64,000 nucleotides of DNA, from contig OX335653.1 in the NCBI GenBank assembly GCA_946894095.1, forward strand, positions 10,297,001 through 10,361,000, read 5' to 3'. The number at the start of each line of letters is the position of its first letter. Position 1 is the first letter of the stretch. This stretch comes from Incurvaria masculella (Eukaryota; Arthropoda; Insecta; Lepidoptera; Incurvariidae). The notes beneath the pieces are model-generated. The model saw nothing but the letters and a program-made list of their open reading frames with translations, was not told where the DNA came from and did no database searches. A program made the position numbers and the translations under genes. Positions 12,001-24,000 of this stretch are shown here, piece by piece.

Positions 12001-15000
12001 CTTCGTTCTTCGCTCGGTCAATGACGTCTGTGCGGACCTTAATCTTTACAACACTGTTTTGTTTATTCTTTAATGTTTCCCAATCAAACGTACACATCCT
12101 CTTGGATTTTTCGATGACCGCGGGTGAAGAATAACCGATATGCAACCGATACTGATTACAGAATCAACAAATGTATCAATGGTTTGAGATCAACTCATCA
12201 TAAGATTCCTAAATGCGATTCTGATCAGCACCTAGAACTAAAATTTAGGGCGCACACAGTTATTATTGATATGAAATTGTGTCAACGCAAATATGTATTT
12301 AGTTAGGTAATGATTTCACAAATAATATTTAATACAGGGTGTTAACATGGTGTTAAGGGCCTGGTACTAGCCAAATCGCAAAGTTAGACGAGGCACCCCA
12401 AGTTAACTAACTAAGTCTGACGATTATAAGTGTCATTCTTACAATATATGATTCCTTGTCTAGGAATCGAATTATTTTCGTTAATGTATGTTTCCTTTTT
12501 CTATACAAAATACATTGCGGAAACGGTGTCCATTTCCGAACTTTTTTGACTAAATGTAGAAATCTAAAAGCAAATGGAATTTTTTGTTTATGCATATATG
12601 CTGTTTTTGCTTATATCTAGAAATCGAATTACTTTCAGATTTCTAATGAGAAAAATCAACTTTTTTATTTTTATTATTATTTAAATAAAAGATGGAATAA
12701 AAAAATATTAACAATCCATTATCAGTCTGGAGTTCTATTTGGATTTGCTGAAGCGTTTCACTACATATTATTACATTTGTTAAAAAGTGCATTTGTATGG
12801 CGTGAGTAGTTGGCTAGTCCTAGCGCCTTAACGGGCTTATGATCAAAACGTTACCCTGATATTCCTTAAATAATAATTCGGGCAAAAAAAAGTAACACCA
12901 TTTTGCTTATTGAAATGTTTGCCCACAAAATGTATGGGGAGGACGAATTTTTTTGCGTGAGCCGTGCAACTAAATGTTATCAACCTTTATTGCTTCAAAT
13001 ACGCCCCAAAAATAATACATAATATTTCCAAGCAAAGTTTACAGCTACATGATTATAACTGAGAATACATTTTTAAGTGAAGATTGTAGGTACTTGTGGT
13101 CGAAGTTACTGGGTTAACTGTGTAACCTCCAAATGTCATCTACATTTGGAGGTTTGGGGGGGAAGAGTTGTGCTGTGATTGTACCGAATGGCGCTCTGTC
13201 ATCTCTGCCTACCCCTCCGGGAAAGTGGCATGACGTTATGTATGTATTTATTTAACTCGATAGCCATCCAGACCGAGTTCTCAACAATAATAAAGCTTAT
13301 TGTACTGGTTCAAAACATAATTGAATACAAGATGTAATTTAATATATGTATATCAAAATTATTGACAAACAAACATTGTTTTTAAACTTCGACGTCACGC
13401 TGTCCTATAATTAAATTGTGACGATACCTACCACATATGTTTTGTTGCATAAGTAGAAATCATGCAATATATGTAAAATATCAATTATAGAATGTATATG
13501 TAAAACAGATGTATATGTTAACAGTTTAAAGATGATATAATCAGAAGTGGAGCTCCAGCCTAATATTTAATATAACGCTTGAGAGAGCTAAATCCTGCCA
13601 TGGACATACATACTAGTATAATTAATTAGGGTCCCATCATAAAGGGCTTCAGACGTGAGGATAGGACTAAAGAAGATAATAAATCTCTCCAAGACCGGAA
13701 AACCGCCGAGCCTTAGTCCTAAGTAGCTAAAGATATTATTAGAGAATCAGCTTTCATACAAACCACCTAACCAGCTCATTACATGGATAAATTACTCATC
13801 TACGGCTCATTATATTGGATAAGTACCTATATTAGGCAATAATGCGAAAGTAGATGTGTATTCCCGCGCGGCGAAAGCCCTTCTTTCTGCGCCAGCTCGC
13901 GGCGACGGGATCTCCGGCGAATCTCATAAAATATCCAGCGGAAAATTATCTGCGCGCGTCAGTCAAGAGGTCGGCGGCGGGGAGGGCGTAAACCTTGAAC
14001 CCTCAGCGGAATCACCTGCTGAACCCATTTCATTACGCCTGGAAACAGCGCTGGTGGAACGTAGAGGCGGCGAAACTTCTCTATGCTAAAGCGTAAGTCC
14101 GCTAATAGATACCCCACTTTCGAGCGTTAGCGCTATGAGATAACCCCGGAATCATACAAAATTGTAACAAATGTTGTGTTATCTCGCTCGAACGTGGAGT
14201 TATCTATTAGCGGACTTTGGCTTCTGGATGTCAATGGCTATGGTCCATTTGAAGTCTCGTTTTCTCAAAGCAGCTGATGCTACTGATTGTCAGAATTAGC
14301 ACCGGATCGTTTGCATGGGAGGGTTATGTGGATTTTGTGCAATACAACAAAATATTTGTATACTTTTTGCTCCCCATATGCCAAGGCATACCTCGTTTGG
14401 ACCATCTGCCCGTTAAGACTCTAAAGCTTGCTACCATACGATTAAATATCAGAGTCCCTGTATGTGTCCCCTAAACAGTCTTCCTACTCGTTTATTTAAA
14501 CTATGTTTACAATCGCAGAATGTTTGAAATAAGTATAATCATACGAAATATCAAGAATAACATCACGTTTGTACTTAAACCACAGTGCTGGCATCGGACA
14601 CCGAGGGATACCATAAGTTGTCCGTGGTAACTAGGGTTGCCATCCATCCGGGTTTCCCCGGATTTGTCCTAGTTTAGAGGGCATCCGGGGAGCGTCCGGG
14701 CGGGGCTTCATTTGTAGTCCGAGTTTACAAATTGACTAACTGTTAAAAAATCCTGTTGACACGTCCGGGTCCTAAGATCCGGGATTTTCACGCGTATTTC
14801 ACGTCTTGTCCTGGTTGCCAAATTTTAGAGATGGCAACCCTAATGGTAACTCGATTTTCCCTTTCCCCTTACCCTAGGAGTGAACTAACACCATTAATCT
14901 TGCTTCACCCCCGCTTCGATCAATACATACGGACCAAAAGAAAAACTCTTTATGCAATTTATGCGGCAAGTTTTGTCAGTCCGGTGCCCCTTCCGAGCGT

Positions 15001-18000
15001 CGGCTAGCTCTACACGTGTCGACATACCGTCCCACGCGCCACCGCCGTTCTCTCGTCCGACATTAATTATTCTATCAGGAGATCCCCATCTTCCCTGCTC
15101 TCCTCATCGGGTGCAATAAAGCTGCAATCATCCCTAAATCGTGTGAGGCTCGTCCCGAATTAGTACCCACCGTGATACACAGGTGAATGTGTGGAGTATA
15201 TGTGAGCCTATATGTTCTTTTTTAATAAGGCTACGTGGCGTACGCTTGAACAATGACCAGTACCCCTAGTTCTACTAGTCACCTAAACTTGCCTTTACGC
15301 CCAACCGATAAGCGTTTTCAATTGTATGGAGATTTAAGAGCGCACTAACATTTGCGAGTCTCAATTTGATTTGACAGCTTACGTATCGTCTCCGTAAATA
15401 TGTTGACGTTGCCGTTTACGTTGACTCCGCGTTTTCACACTACTCGGAAGTCTAAGTTTGACTCTGACAGCTTGACAAAGTAAAACCACAGAATAACTAG
15501 TAAAAACTTGTATGGAGACGTTTTTACGTAACTTCGAAGTTCCGTAAACGCCAATTGACAAGCGGAACTAGAGGTACAGAAGCCCGATTCTACTACTTGT
15601 CCAATTTCAAACCATTCAGTATGAGTTCTGTTTCGGTCAAACATAACACGCTAAGTTTTGAGTGCGGTTTCCAAAAATCGGTATTTAGTACACTATGTGC
15701 TTGCCCAGACAAACTATTCAAGTGGCGTCTTCATAATCCTAGCGTTCTATATATTTTTATTCATTTTATTTGTTTGAAAGTCGGAGAAAATCCTAATGCT
15801 TTTCATAGGACCATAATGAGAGCATATACGAGTATTTGCAACTTTTATTATTATTAGCAATAGACATCGGTATGTTCTCGTATGTGTGATGGATTATACA
15901 ATGTTTGTATTTCAGTTCAAAATATTTCAGAGAGGATATTCGCCACGGATCACAGAAATATTTGCTGAGCGGATACTCTCTTTGCTAGAAGCAAACACAA
16001 AAGATATCGATCTTCATATCACAAACATATACAAGATGAGTCAGCATCGACAACATTCATTCCTGGATGACATTCTAGACCTATTTTTCTAATATCTTTT
16101 TTCTAAATCTCATGCTATGCCTATTCGATCATTGTACTTGACCGAAATATGGTTTTAAATTTTGGTACCCTCTTGTCTATCATACTACCTCACTCACAGC
16201 CTTCTTAAGTTACAATATAAAATAGAGTAAAATTAAAATTGGTAGCGCAATTGTAGAGAAGGATTTTACTCCGCTTTGTTTGGAAAAAAAAGACATGTTT
16301 ATTATTTACTAGCTGTGCCCGCGGCTCGGCTCGCATTAAAGTCCGATATTATATAGTCTGCTCGCCGCTCACGTTAGGGTGATGATAGTGAGAAATAGGG
16401 TCGGCCGCCAAAACGCCTCCCCGCAACGCCTCAATTCGGTGGTCAAAAAAGGACATTTGCGTTTTCGCTTACTACTCCCTAATGTTTCAACATATCGTGA
16501 TGATATTTGGCTAAAACTTCTTCGAGATGTGCTTGATTCTATTAGTGAAAACCGCATCTAAATAGAACTAGCCGGTTCATCGTAAAAATCGGCCAAATAT
16601 TGTTGAAGACAGACAGACAGACAAACATCATCGGTTTCGTTAGTATAAGCCCCTCGAAAAAGTTTTTTTGTAAAATTCCAAAATTACAGACGCGCCACCC
16701 CCCTGTTTTATAATTAGTGGATATGGAAATTTTTGTTTGATAAATGATTTTGACCAATTTGTCATCGCAGAAAGCCCTTGTCAGAAGCGACCTGGCCTTA
16801 GGGTCCGAGTGGATAGGAGCAGACGGTCTGATTTTATCTTGAGCGGTTGACGAGTTTTAAGACGCAACGTAGCAGGCGCTCATCATCATCAGGTTTATCG
16901 ATTGTCTTTCGCAGCAGTTAACTGGCCAGTCAGTTCACTGCAGCGAGTTCACGTCAAAAAATTTTTGAGATATCGTAAAAAAATAAGGGTTATCATTGTT
17001 TTTGTCCCCAGAATCACCTCATTATATGAGAAATGCCGCACAATGTCTAAAATTCCGAAAGTCTGAAGCCATCATTTTACAGCGAAAACATATTCTGCAG
17101 ACGTTAACCATCAATTGACAGAATAATATTTCGTAATTTTCTCTATTTCCGGTGTATGTGTTTCAGAATAAACGTCTGCACGTTGTGAACTTCATACGTC
17201 CTGCGGCGCTCGCACAAATATAATATTTTTAAAACATTTGCTATCATAATCGTACAACATCGATGTTAGGTTAGGTTAGTTAGGTTACGTTAGGATGCTG
17301 GCAAGAACGTCGCATAACGTATAAAATTCTAACTATATCAAAGGACCATTATACGTTCTGAATTTTAGACGTTCTGAGGTAGACTCATTAAATGTGGTAG
17401 ATGCTGACTCACCCTGCATAGGCTTATCGCAGGCGTCGTGTCGGGAGGGCTGGCTAGGCTGTAGAAAGTTGTGAGCGATCCGGCGAGCCTGGGCCGCAGA
17501 TATTTAATCTCGTCAGACTGTGCCTCTGTGGACCGCTGCTACCGATATTAGATTTCCATTTCTATATTGGATGTCTCCGGGGCATTATGCCTACGTACTG
17601 TGACGACGGCCTCCAATGGGCGAGGTTAATGTAATCACCTGTTCCCGGTGATTACCTTGCTTCGATACGACCCGGCTTCCAATAATGAATTAAACCTTGT
17701 ACTCGGTTTGCCATTTAGCCTGTATTTGCCAATGTTTTTCGTAAATTGGTGTATTTCGGACTGTTTTATGAAGTTCGACATGGATGGCTAAATTCCACAC
17801 CTGCTGTCGTGGTACGGACCCAACATATCGCATTCCCTAAGGAATTCATTGGCATGTCAGGATTTTCCTTTTGCATGAATGAACTCGTCCACATTGATCT
17901 GGTTGGAATAAACGGATCGTTTTTCATCGCCTACATGTTCATGGTACAGACCCGGGCAGGATTAACCGTATCACTTAATTAGTAGAAAAGAAACAATACA

Positions 18001-21000
18001 TTTTATTTGTTCTGGAGTGACCCACAATATATAATAAAAGTCACATTTCAATTAGGATAAGAAAGAGAGAGATTTATGTCCATATCCTGGGATTTGAACC
18101 CGCGGTCTTCGACGAATGACACCACGGGCATTAACTAGAATGGTACGGGCCACACAAATGTCTGAAAACAAATGTTCATGATTGTGATTTGTATACAAAT
18201 ATAATTCATATAAATCAATAAATTCATTGTACTTGATTATGTACTTATTGTATAGATATTGTTTGATCACTCTCCCAATAATATTTCTGGTAGTTTATGA
18301 CAAGTCCACAACGCAGCTCGTGGCATGGCCATCACGCCTTAGAACACGTCTACCACTAGACCGTCTGACATCTGTTGCGTCGTCAAATAACCAAATGGCG
18401 TTTATCTTGTCGTCGACTGTCCATCAATTTCCTGCTAACTCTGGCAGGTTAGCGATATGACGCGTGACCCTCATCAATTGAGCGTGTTGACCGGGAACTC
18501 GATATCAATTATTTCCATGTTTATAATCGATCCCTGATTAATTGCGGCAATCCCCTCCCCGCGGACCGTCGTTATTTTAATTAATCCAGATTTAATGGGC
18601 GACCCTCCGCGATTGCTGAGCGACGCACGCTCGGGCTCGCACGCGGGGAAAAGTAATTAATTTAAAAAGCTGCCAAGTGCAATTTCGTTGGCACGTCCAG
18701 GTTACTGGCGGGTGTCGCGTGTGAATTGTATCGGAGACAAACAACGCCCGTAAATAAAACAGTAACCGTTTGTTACATACCGGTGGGGAGATAATGTATT
18801 GTCGGCGTTTATTCTATTTTTGATCGTGCCGAACAGAGAAGAATATGCTCTTTGAAAGCTAAAAATATGCACGTGTGCAACTGAATGGAATAACTCAAGC
18901 ATATTCATTTCATTTAAATTGTTTATGTTTCTGTAAGACCCCGAATAAAATCCTAAGATTTACCAACTCTTGGTTGAATTCCGAACTGTTCTAAGATCAT
19001 CTTTTATTCTAGAATCATACACTCGGTAAATCTTAGAATAAAACCTCGGAGACATGGTAAAACCTAACGCAACCTAAACTAACCTAGCATTTACCAAGAT
19101 CTATTAGTGAAAGCCCGAAAAATCATTTCTCTACGTACATTTACCAATTCCTGTTGGTAAAACCTAAGATTCACAAATAAAACCTAGGAATATACAGATT
19201 TTTACAGTAACATAATATAAACGGTCGGAAAAAAATCAAAACAACTATATTGTAACTACGATTCTGTATATTATGTGCACGGAGCAGGTATTTTTTTATA
19301 AAGTAAGGTATCTGCTGTTTTGGGTTTAGTCAACACCCACTTTAAAACAATATGGGAATTCCAGGCCGTGACGTAAGGGTAGATAGACGGATATGATCAA
19401 TTTACGAATCCCTAAAGACTACCAACTATCAGAAATATTTTCGTTCAGCAGGTAACTAAAAACGAACACTCGGAAACATTCCTTCATTTATTCCAAATGC
19501 AGGACTTCGAAGAAAGCTGCAAGCATGTAACTGAAGCGGGCATCGTGTGACTGACATGTGGAAATAGCATTGGCATTTTAAACGTGCATATTTTAAGGGC
19601 CGGTTTTGCGTTCATTCGTTATTTTGCAAACGGTGGCAAAGTTGTGTTAATGGCGTTGTTGTTAAGCGATAATGTTATGAAAAACCACATCAATAACTAC
19701 GTAGTAATTTTTCAGTGACTGGACATGGATAGCTAATACCACACCCTCAAGATATTAGCCCAACACACCTTTTAGGAACTAGCATGCCAGGACTTTCCTT
19801 TTATTGCACAGCTACATTGAACTCGATGAAATGAAGACAACTTTCATTGAAGCTTCGACCATATCTTCATCCAATGTGATGGTATCAACCCGGGTGAGCT
19901 TAACCCAGGTAAGGGTAACGGGACGTACAGTTTTGCATGGATCCCGAACAATGGAATAATTCGTATTCTTGACGAAATGTACTTATTCAACTCGGAAAGA
20001 GAAAGAAAGTGGTACATAACCCAGCCCTCTGGAATGCAAGGCGAGCCCCTCCGCTTCTAAGCTAACGAGTAATTCCGAAAGACTTAGTTCTTGGGTCACA
20101 TCACATTACCATATTACGACATAACTCAAATCCACCATTGCCAACCCCTTTCTCTTCGCTCGAAGCACTGTGGATTATATCCATTGAACTACGGGGCAGT
20201 GGGATTGTGGGCGTGAAGGCAGGCTGACGACGAGACGGGACGGCGGCAGGCGCGATGCCAGAAATGTTTGCAAGCGCCGTCACCTCCTACTGTGCTGGGA
20301 TTGCCGGGAATGTTTTGAACACCTTATCAAATCCTACTGCACCATGCATGATACTCGAACTAGTCAGAGAACTGCTATGCACCGAGGTATTTTCCTTCAA
20401 ATCACACCTTAATCGTATACACCTTATACCTTACTCTTTTAACCATTAATCACACCTTTACATTTAAAGCGGCACGTTGCCCATGGGCAATCCAAAATGT
20501 GCGGGATGGGCAAAGAATGCTTTGTCGGACTTACGCTCCTCGTTCTAATTTTCGGACAAAGCGCACATTCTAAACTTATGTTCGTTTATATAGATAGGTT
20601 TATGTTTATTTATTTTTTTGTATACATAAAATCAAACCCGAACCTCGACCCGAACTCAGCGACATGAGGAATAAATCTGTATGTAAAACCTTTATCCGGC
20701 TTAGTTCTCGTGACTTTTCCTTCTTTGTGTCTTTGCACGGCTTTGCATAACTTAATGGAAATTACTTTAAAAAACTTTTGAGCGGCTCGTAGTTATGGGC
20801 GCGGGGCCTCGAATCTCATTCGAAAGGTCGTGTGTTCGATCCCGCCTCGCGCATGCACCACTTTCTTTCTCTTTCTGAATTGGATACGTGCATTTTGTCA
20901 CGAAGGCGAGCTTGCTTCATGGTTAGGAACCCATTTAACCCTGTAGTTAACATGTACATGTTTTACGTGGATTATCCCTACCATCGCATTGGTTCAAATA

Positions 21001-24000
21001 TGGTCAAAGTGGCATATTAATATTGTTCGTGTTTTCCATTCAGTTCAACGTAGTCATGTTTATGAAGGGAATGCTCTTACATGGGACTTGATTCAGTAAG
21101 TTTGGTATTAACTTTTTGATTAACAAGAATAAAATTATCTCTACAAGATTACTTAAAGACTATGAAATATTATGTAATAATAGAATATGGTAAAATATGT
21201 TAAAATAAACTTTATTTTCGCAGGTTCAAATCCTGCTTCGAATGAATGACCATTCCAAAAAAATCTTATTATTTCTTAACCTATACATATTTTCCAAGAT
21301 TTAACGAAGACAGAACCGATGGCTTTTCTCTATAATCATTTAAACATTTTATCCAGATTGTTTATTTATAAAAACCCAAGCGGCGAAAATACTTCCGATT
21401 CCTAATGTAATCAACAAAAATAAAGTTTCTTAAAACAGGAAATTCTCGTCAATTAATTCTGCGAAAAGTGCTCGTAAGCATGTTTACAAAACAATGATGT
21501 AATCTTATAGCGGGCTGTCTTAGTTTCATGAAATACATCCCGCTCGTTCCTCGTTATCGCATTTCACGGCGGAAGCGATTTCCTTAAGGTATCATTCGCG
21601 AATGAATTGGAACAGAGCAATATTCCTGAGAGATTTTATGTTTCGTTTCTAAATTCGTGCCCCGTATTCGGGTCAGTTGGTGCACGCTTAATGTAATAAG
21701 CGGCGATCAAATAAATGAGAGCGATCGGAACGAAGAGACGTGCCGTTCCAATATGTTGCACCGCACTAGCTGTTTCCACATGGTGCATTCCGATTGGATG
21801 GTCATCACAATTGAAAGTCTCGCACTCTTCGTATGGTCTCGTATGACCCCTTGGCCGCACTAGGCTGCCACCACAGAAGAGAAAGGGCAGGAGAAGTGTT
21901 TGTGGGCGTTATCCGTATCGCCGCCGTATGGACACATTGTCCATATGAATGTATGGGAACCTGGCCGCCCGTCGTGTGCGACTAAGTCGTGCGCCGAATA
22001 TGCTTCCGAAATGCGTTCGCCAAGTCAGTTCACAAGAACACAAAACCCCCAATACATACTACGCGACTATATTTGCGAGTGTCGTGTACGTTCAAGTTGG
22101 ATTGGTAGTTTTAGAAATTGGGTACAGTGGATCTCATTTCCCTTCTTGAGGCTGCCACCGAGGAATCAATTTTCTTCAATAGCAACACCTTACTACATTT
22201 AAATCAATCATTTCTACTCCTCCTCCTAAGTTCCGGATTCCGGTGTGATCTCAACTTTGTGTTATCGCGTTCTTCAGAGAAGCAATTTCTTATTTGAAAT
22301 AAGGATACTCTCTAACTGACCACCAAGAAAGTCTACGCTCTAGGTACCTAATCATAAATTAATAAATGTATTTGGCCAAGTTCTGTGAGTTTAATTAACG
22401 CGTTTAAGTTTTCGACGTACCGGCTATTTTTCTTCCCAATATTTTTTTTTCATTAGCCTCATGCTGGTTTAGTAAAACCATCGATTGCAACTATATAAAT
22501 TATGTTTTACATTCATACTAAGCAACCTACTTAGGAGCTTTCTACGGATTCATTCAGATTCTAACAGTTTCGCTCACATGGTTTTTGCACGTGCAAGTTT
22601 ATAATTAATTATAAAGGCTCCCAAGAACCTAGTTGGCGTACGAGGCCGTCCCGGTAAAAGGATAATTAAATTTCATGAAATTTAATGTGTTAATTTCTTA
22701 TTATTATCCCCTTTGTTTGTACTAAAAATAGTATTCGATCTTTTCCCCGAAACATGTTTTTAGCAATATGTAAATGAAATGCTTTTTAGACGCAATTTTA
22801 CAATAGGTGGTGATGAAATCGCGATAAAGCAAATTTTTGTGAAGAGTTTTCAATTTTAATACGTAACTGACCTTTTTTACGAAGTTTTCCGATGCTTAAT
22901 TTTAAATCTTCAACTTTTCGAACTCCTGAAATATTGTGAGTATAAACATCCTTTTAAAGTAAGTCGAAAAACGCGATAACTTAGCCTGTTCTGGTGAATC
23001 CCTCGCCAACCAAAACAAATCTTCAAATCGTTTCAAAAAAACTTTACTCTATATTAGATAAAAAATCTAAAGCCGTTTGATTACTCTTTAATGCGCTTTA
23101 AGTTTACTGAATTATTTTGCCTCAGTTGAAACAGTAGGTCCTAGCACAATAGAATCTAATGTAATGTAATATTGTAAATGTCATCTACAATTCCATCCAT
23201 TCAATTGAGAAATTTCACCTGTAAATATAACTGCCTAGACACTGCGGGCATTTCAGTAAGCTGCGAATTCTGTCGAAGCTCCGCGCCCTTCCAGCCGCTT
23301 ATCCCTCCGATCTCTTCCCTTTATTAATCGTAAAACCGAAAACGTTCTTGGGTTTACGGCTCTTTGTTTAGTATTATTTTACTATCCTATATTCTGGTTT
23401 GGAATTCTAAATATAACGATTAACATACCTAAATGTTATAATCCCTAGACATTTTGTGTTGGAACTCAATTTATTATTATGAAACATTATTTAATACTCG
23501 AGTCCTGTTCGATTCCTTAGCCTTTCTTTGCAAGGTGAAAATAGCTTTTTAGTGTAACTGGACATTCATGACTTATACCACACCCACCGTCATGATATAA
23601 GCCCAACACATCGCATTCCCGCAGGAATGTGGTACCATGCCAGGAACTTCCCTTCATGAGCACGGCTCCATTAAACTGGATGTAAAATACGGCCAAGACG
23701 GAGGAATAAAGTGGTGCATGAACGAAGCGGGGATAGAACCCATGACCTCTGGGATGGAAAGTCTACTGAGCCAAAAAAAATCTTGAATACTTTTTGATAG
23801 TAATAGAAACATGACACATGATTTGTTCAGGACGACGACGACAGAGTAGAATAATATTGTAAATGTAATTTAAAATAGGTTTTAATACTGTAAATAAAAA
23901 TGAATAGATATATAAATAATAAAGAATATAAGTATAGGATATTAAATATAGATAGTTATAAATGTTAGATTGTAATATAGTTATACTGATATCTTTAATT

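Noticed and set aside
13856..14089. 77-codon frame in a GC-rich block as a gene
   Set aside because: No domain, no supported splice sites and it runs up to a foldback element; left as unassigned.
17264..17300. TTAGG-like telomere repeats
   Set aside because: Only a few imperfect units; GGTTAGGTTA strings are common in insect DNA, so no telomere or fusion point is supported.
20140..20215. Functional tRNA gene
   Set aside because: A box A is visible, but no box B and no cloverleaf can be drawn.
21636..22202. Overlapping 66-100-codon frames
   Set aside because: Several phases and both strands are open over the same GC-balanced stretch; none shows family motifs or splice support.
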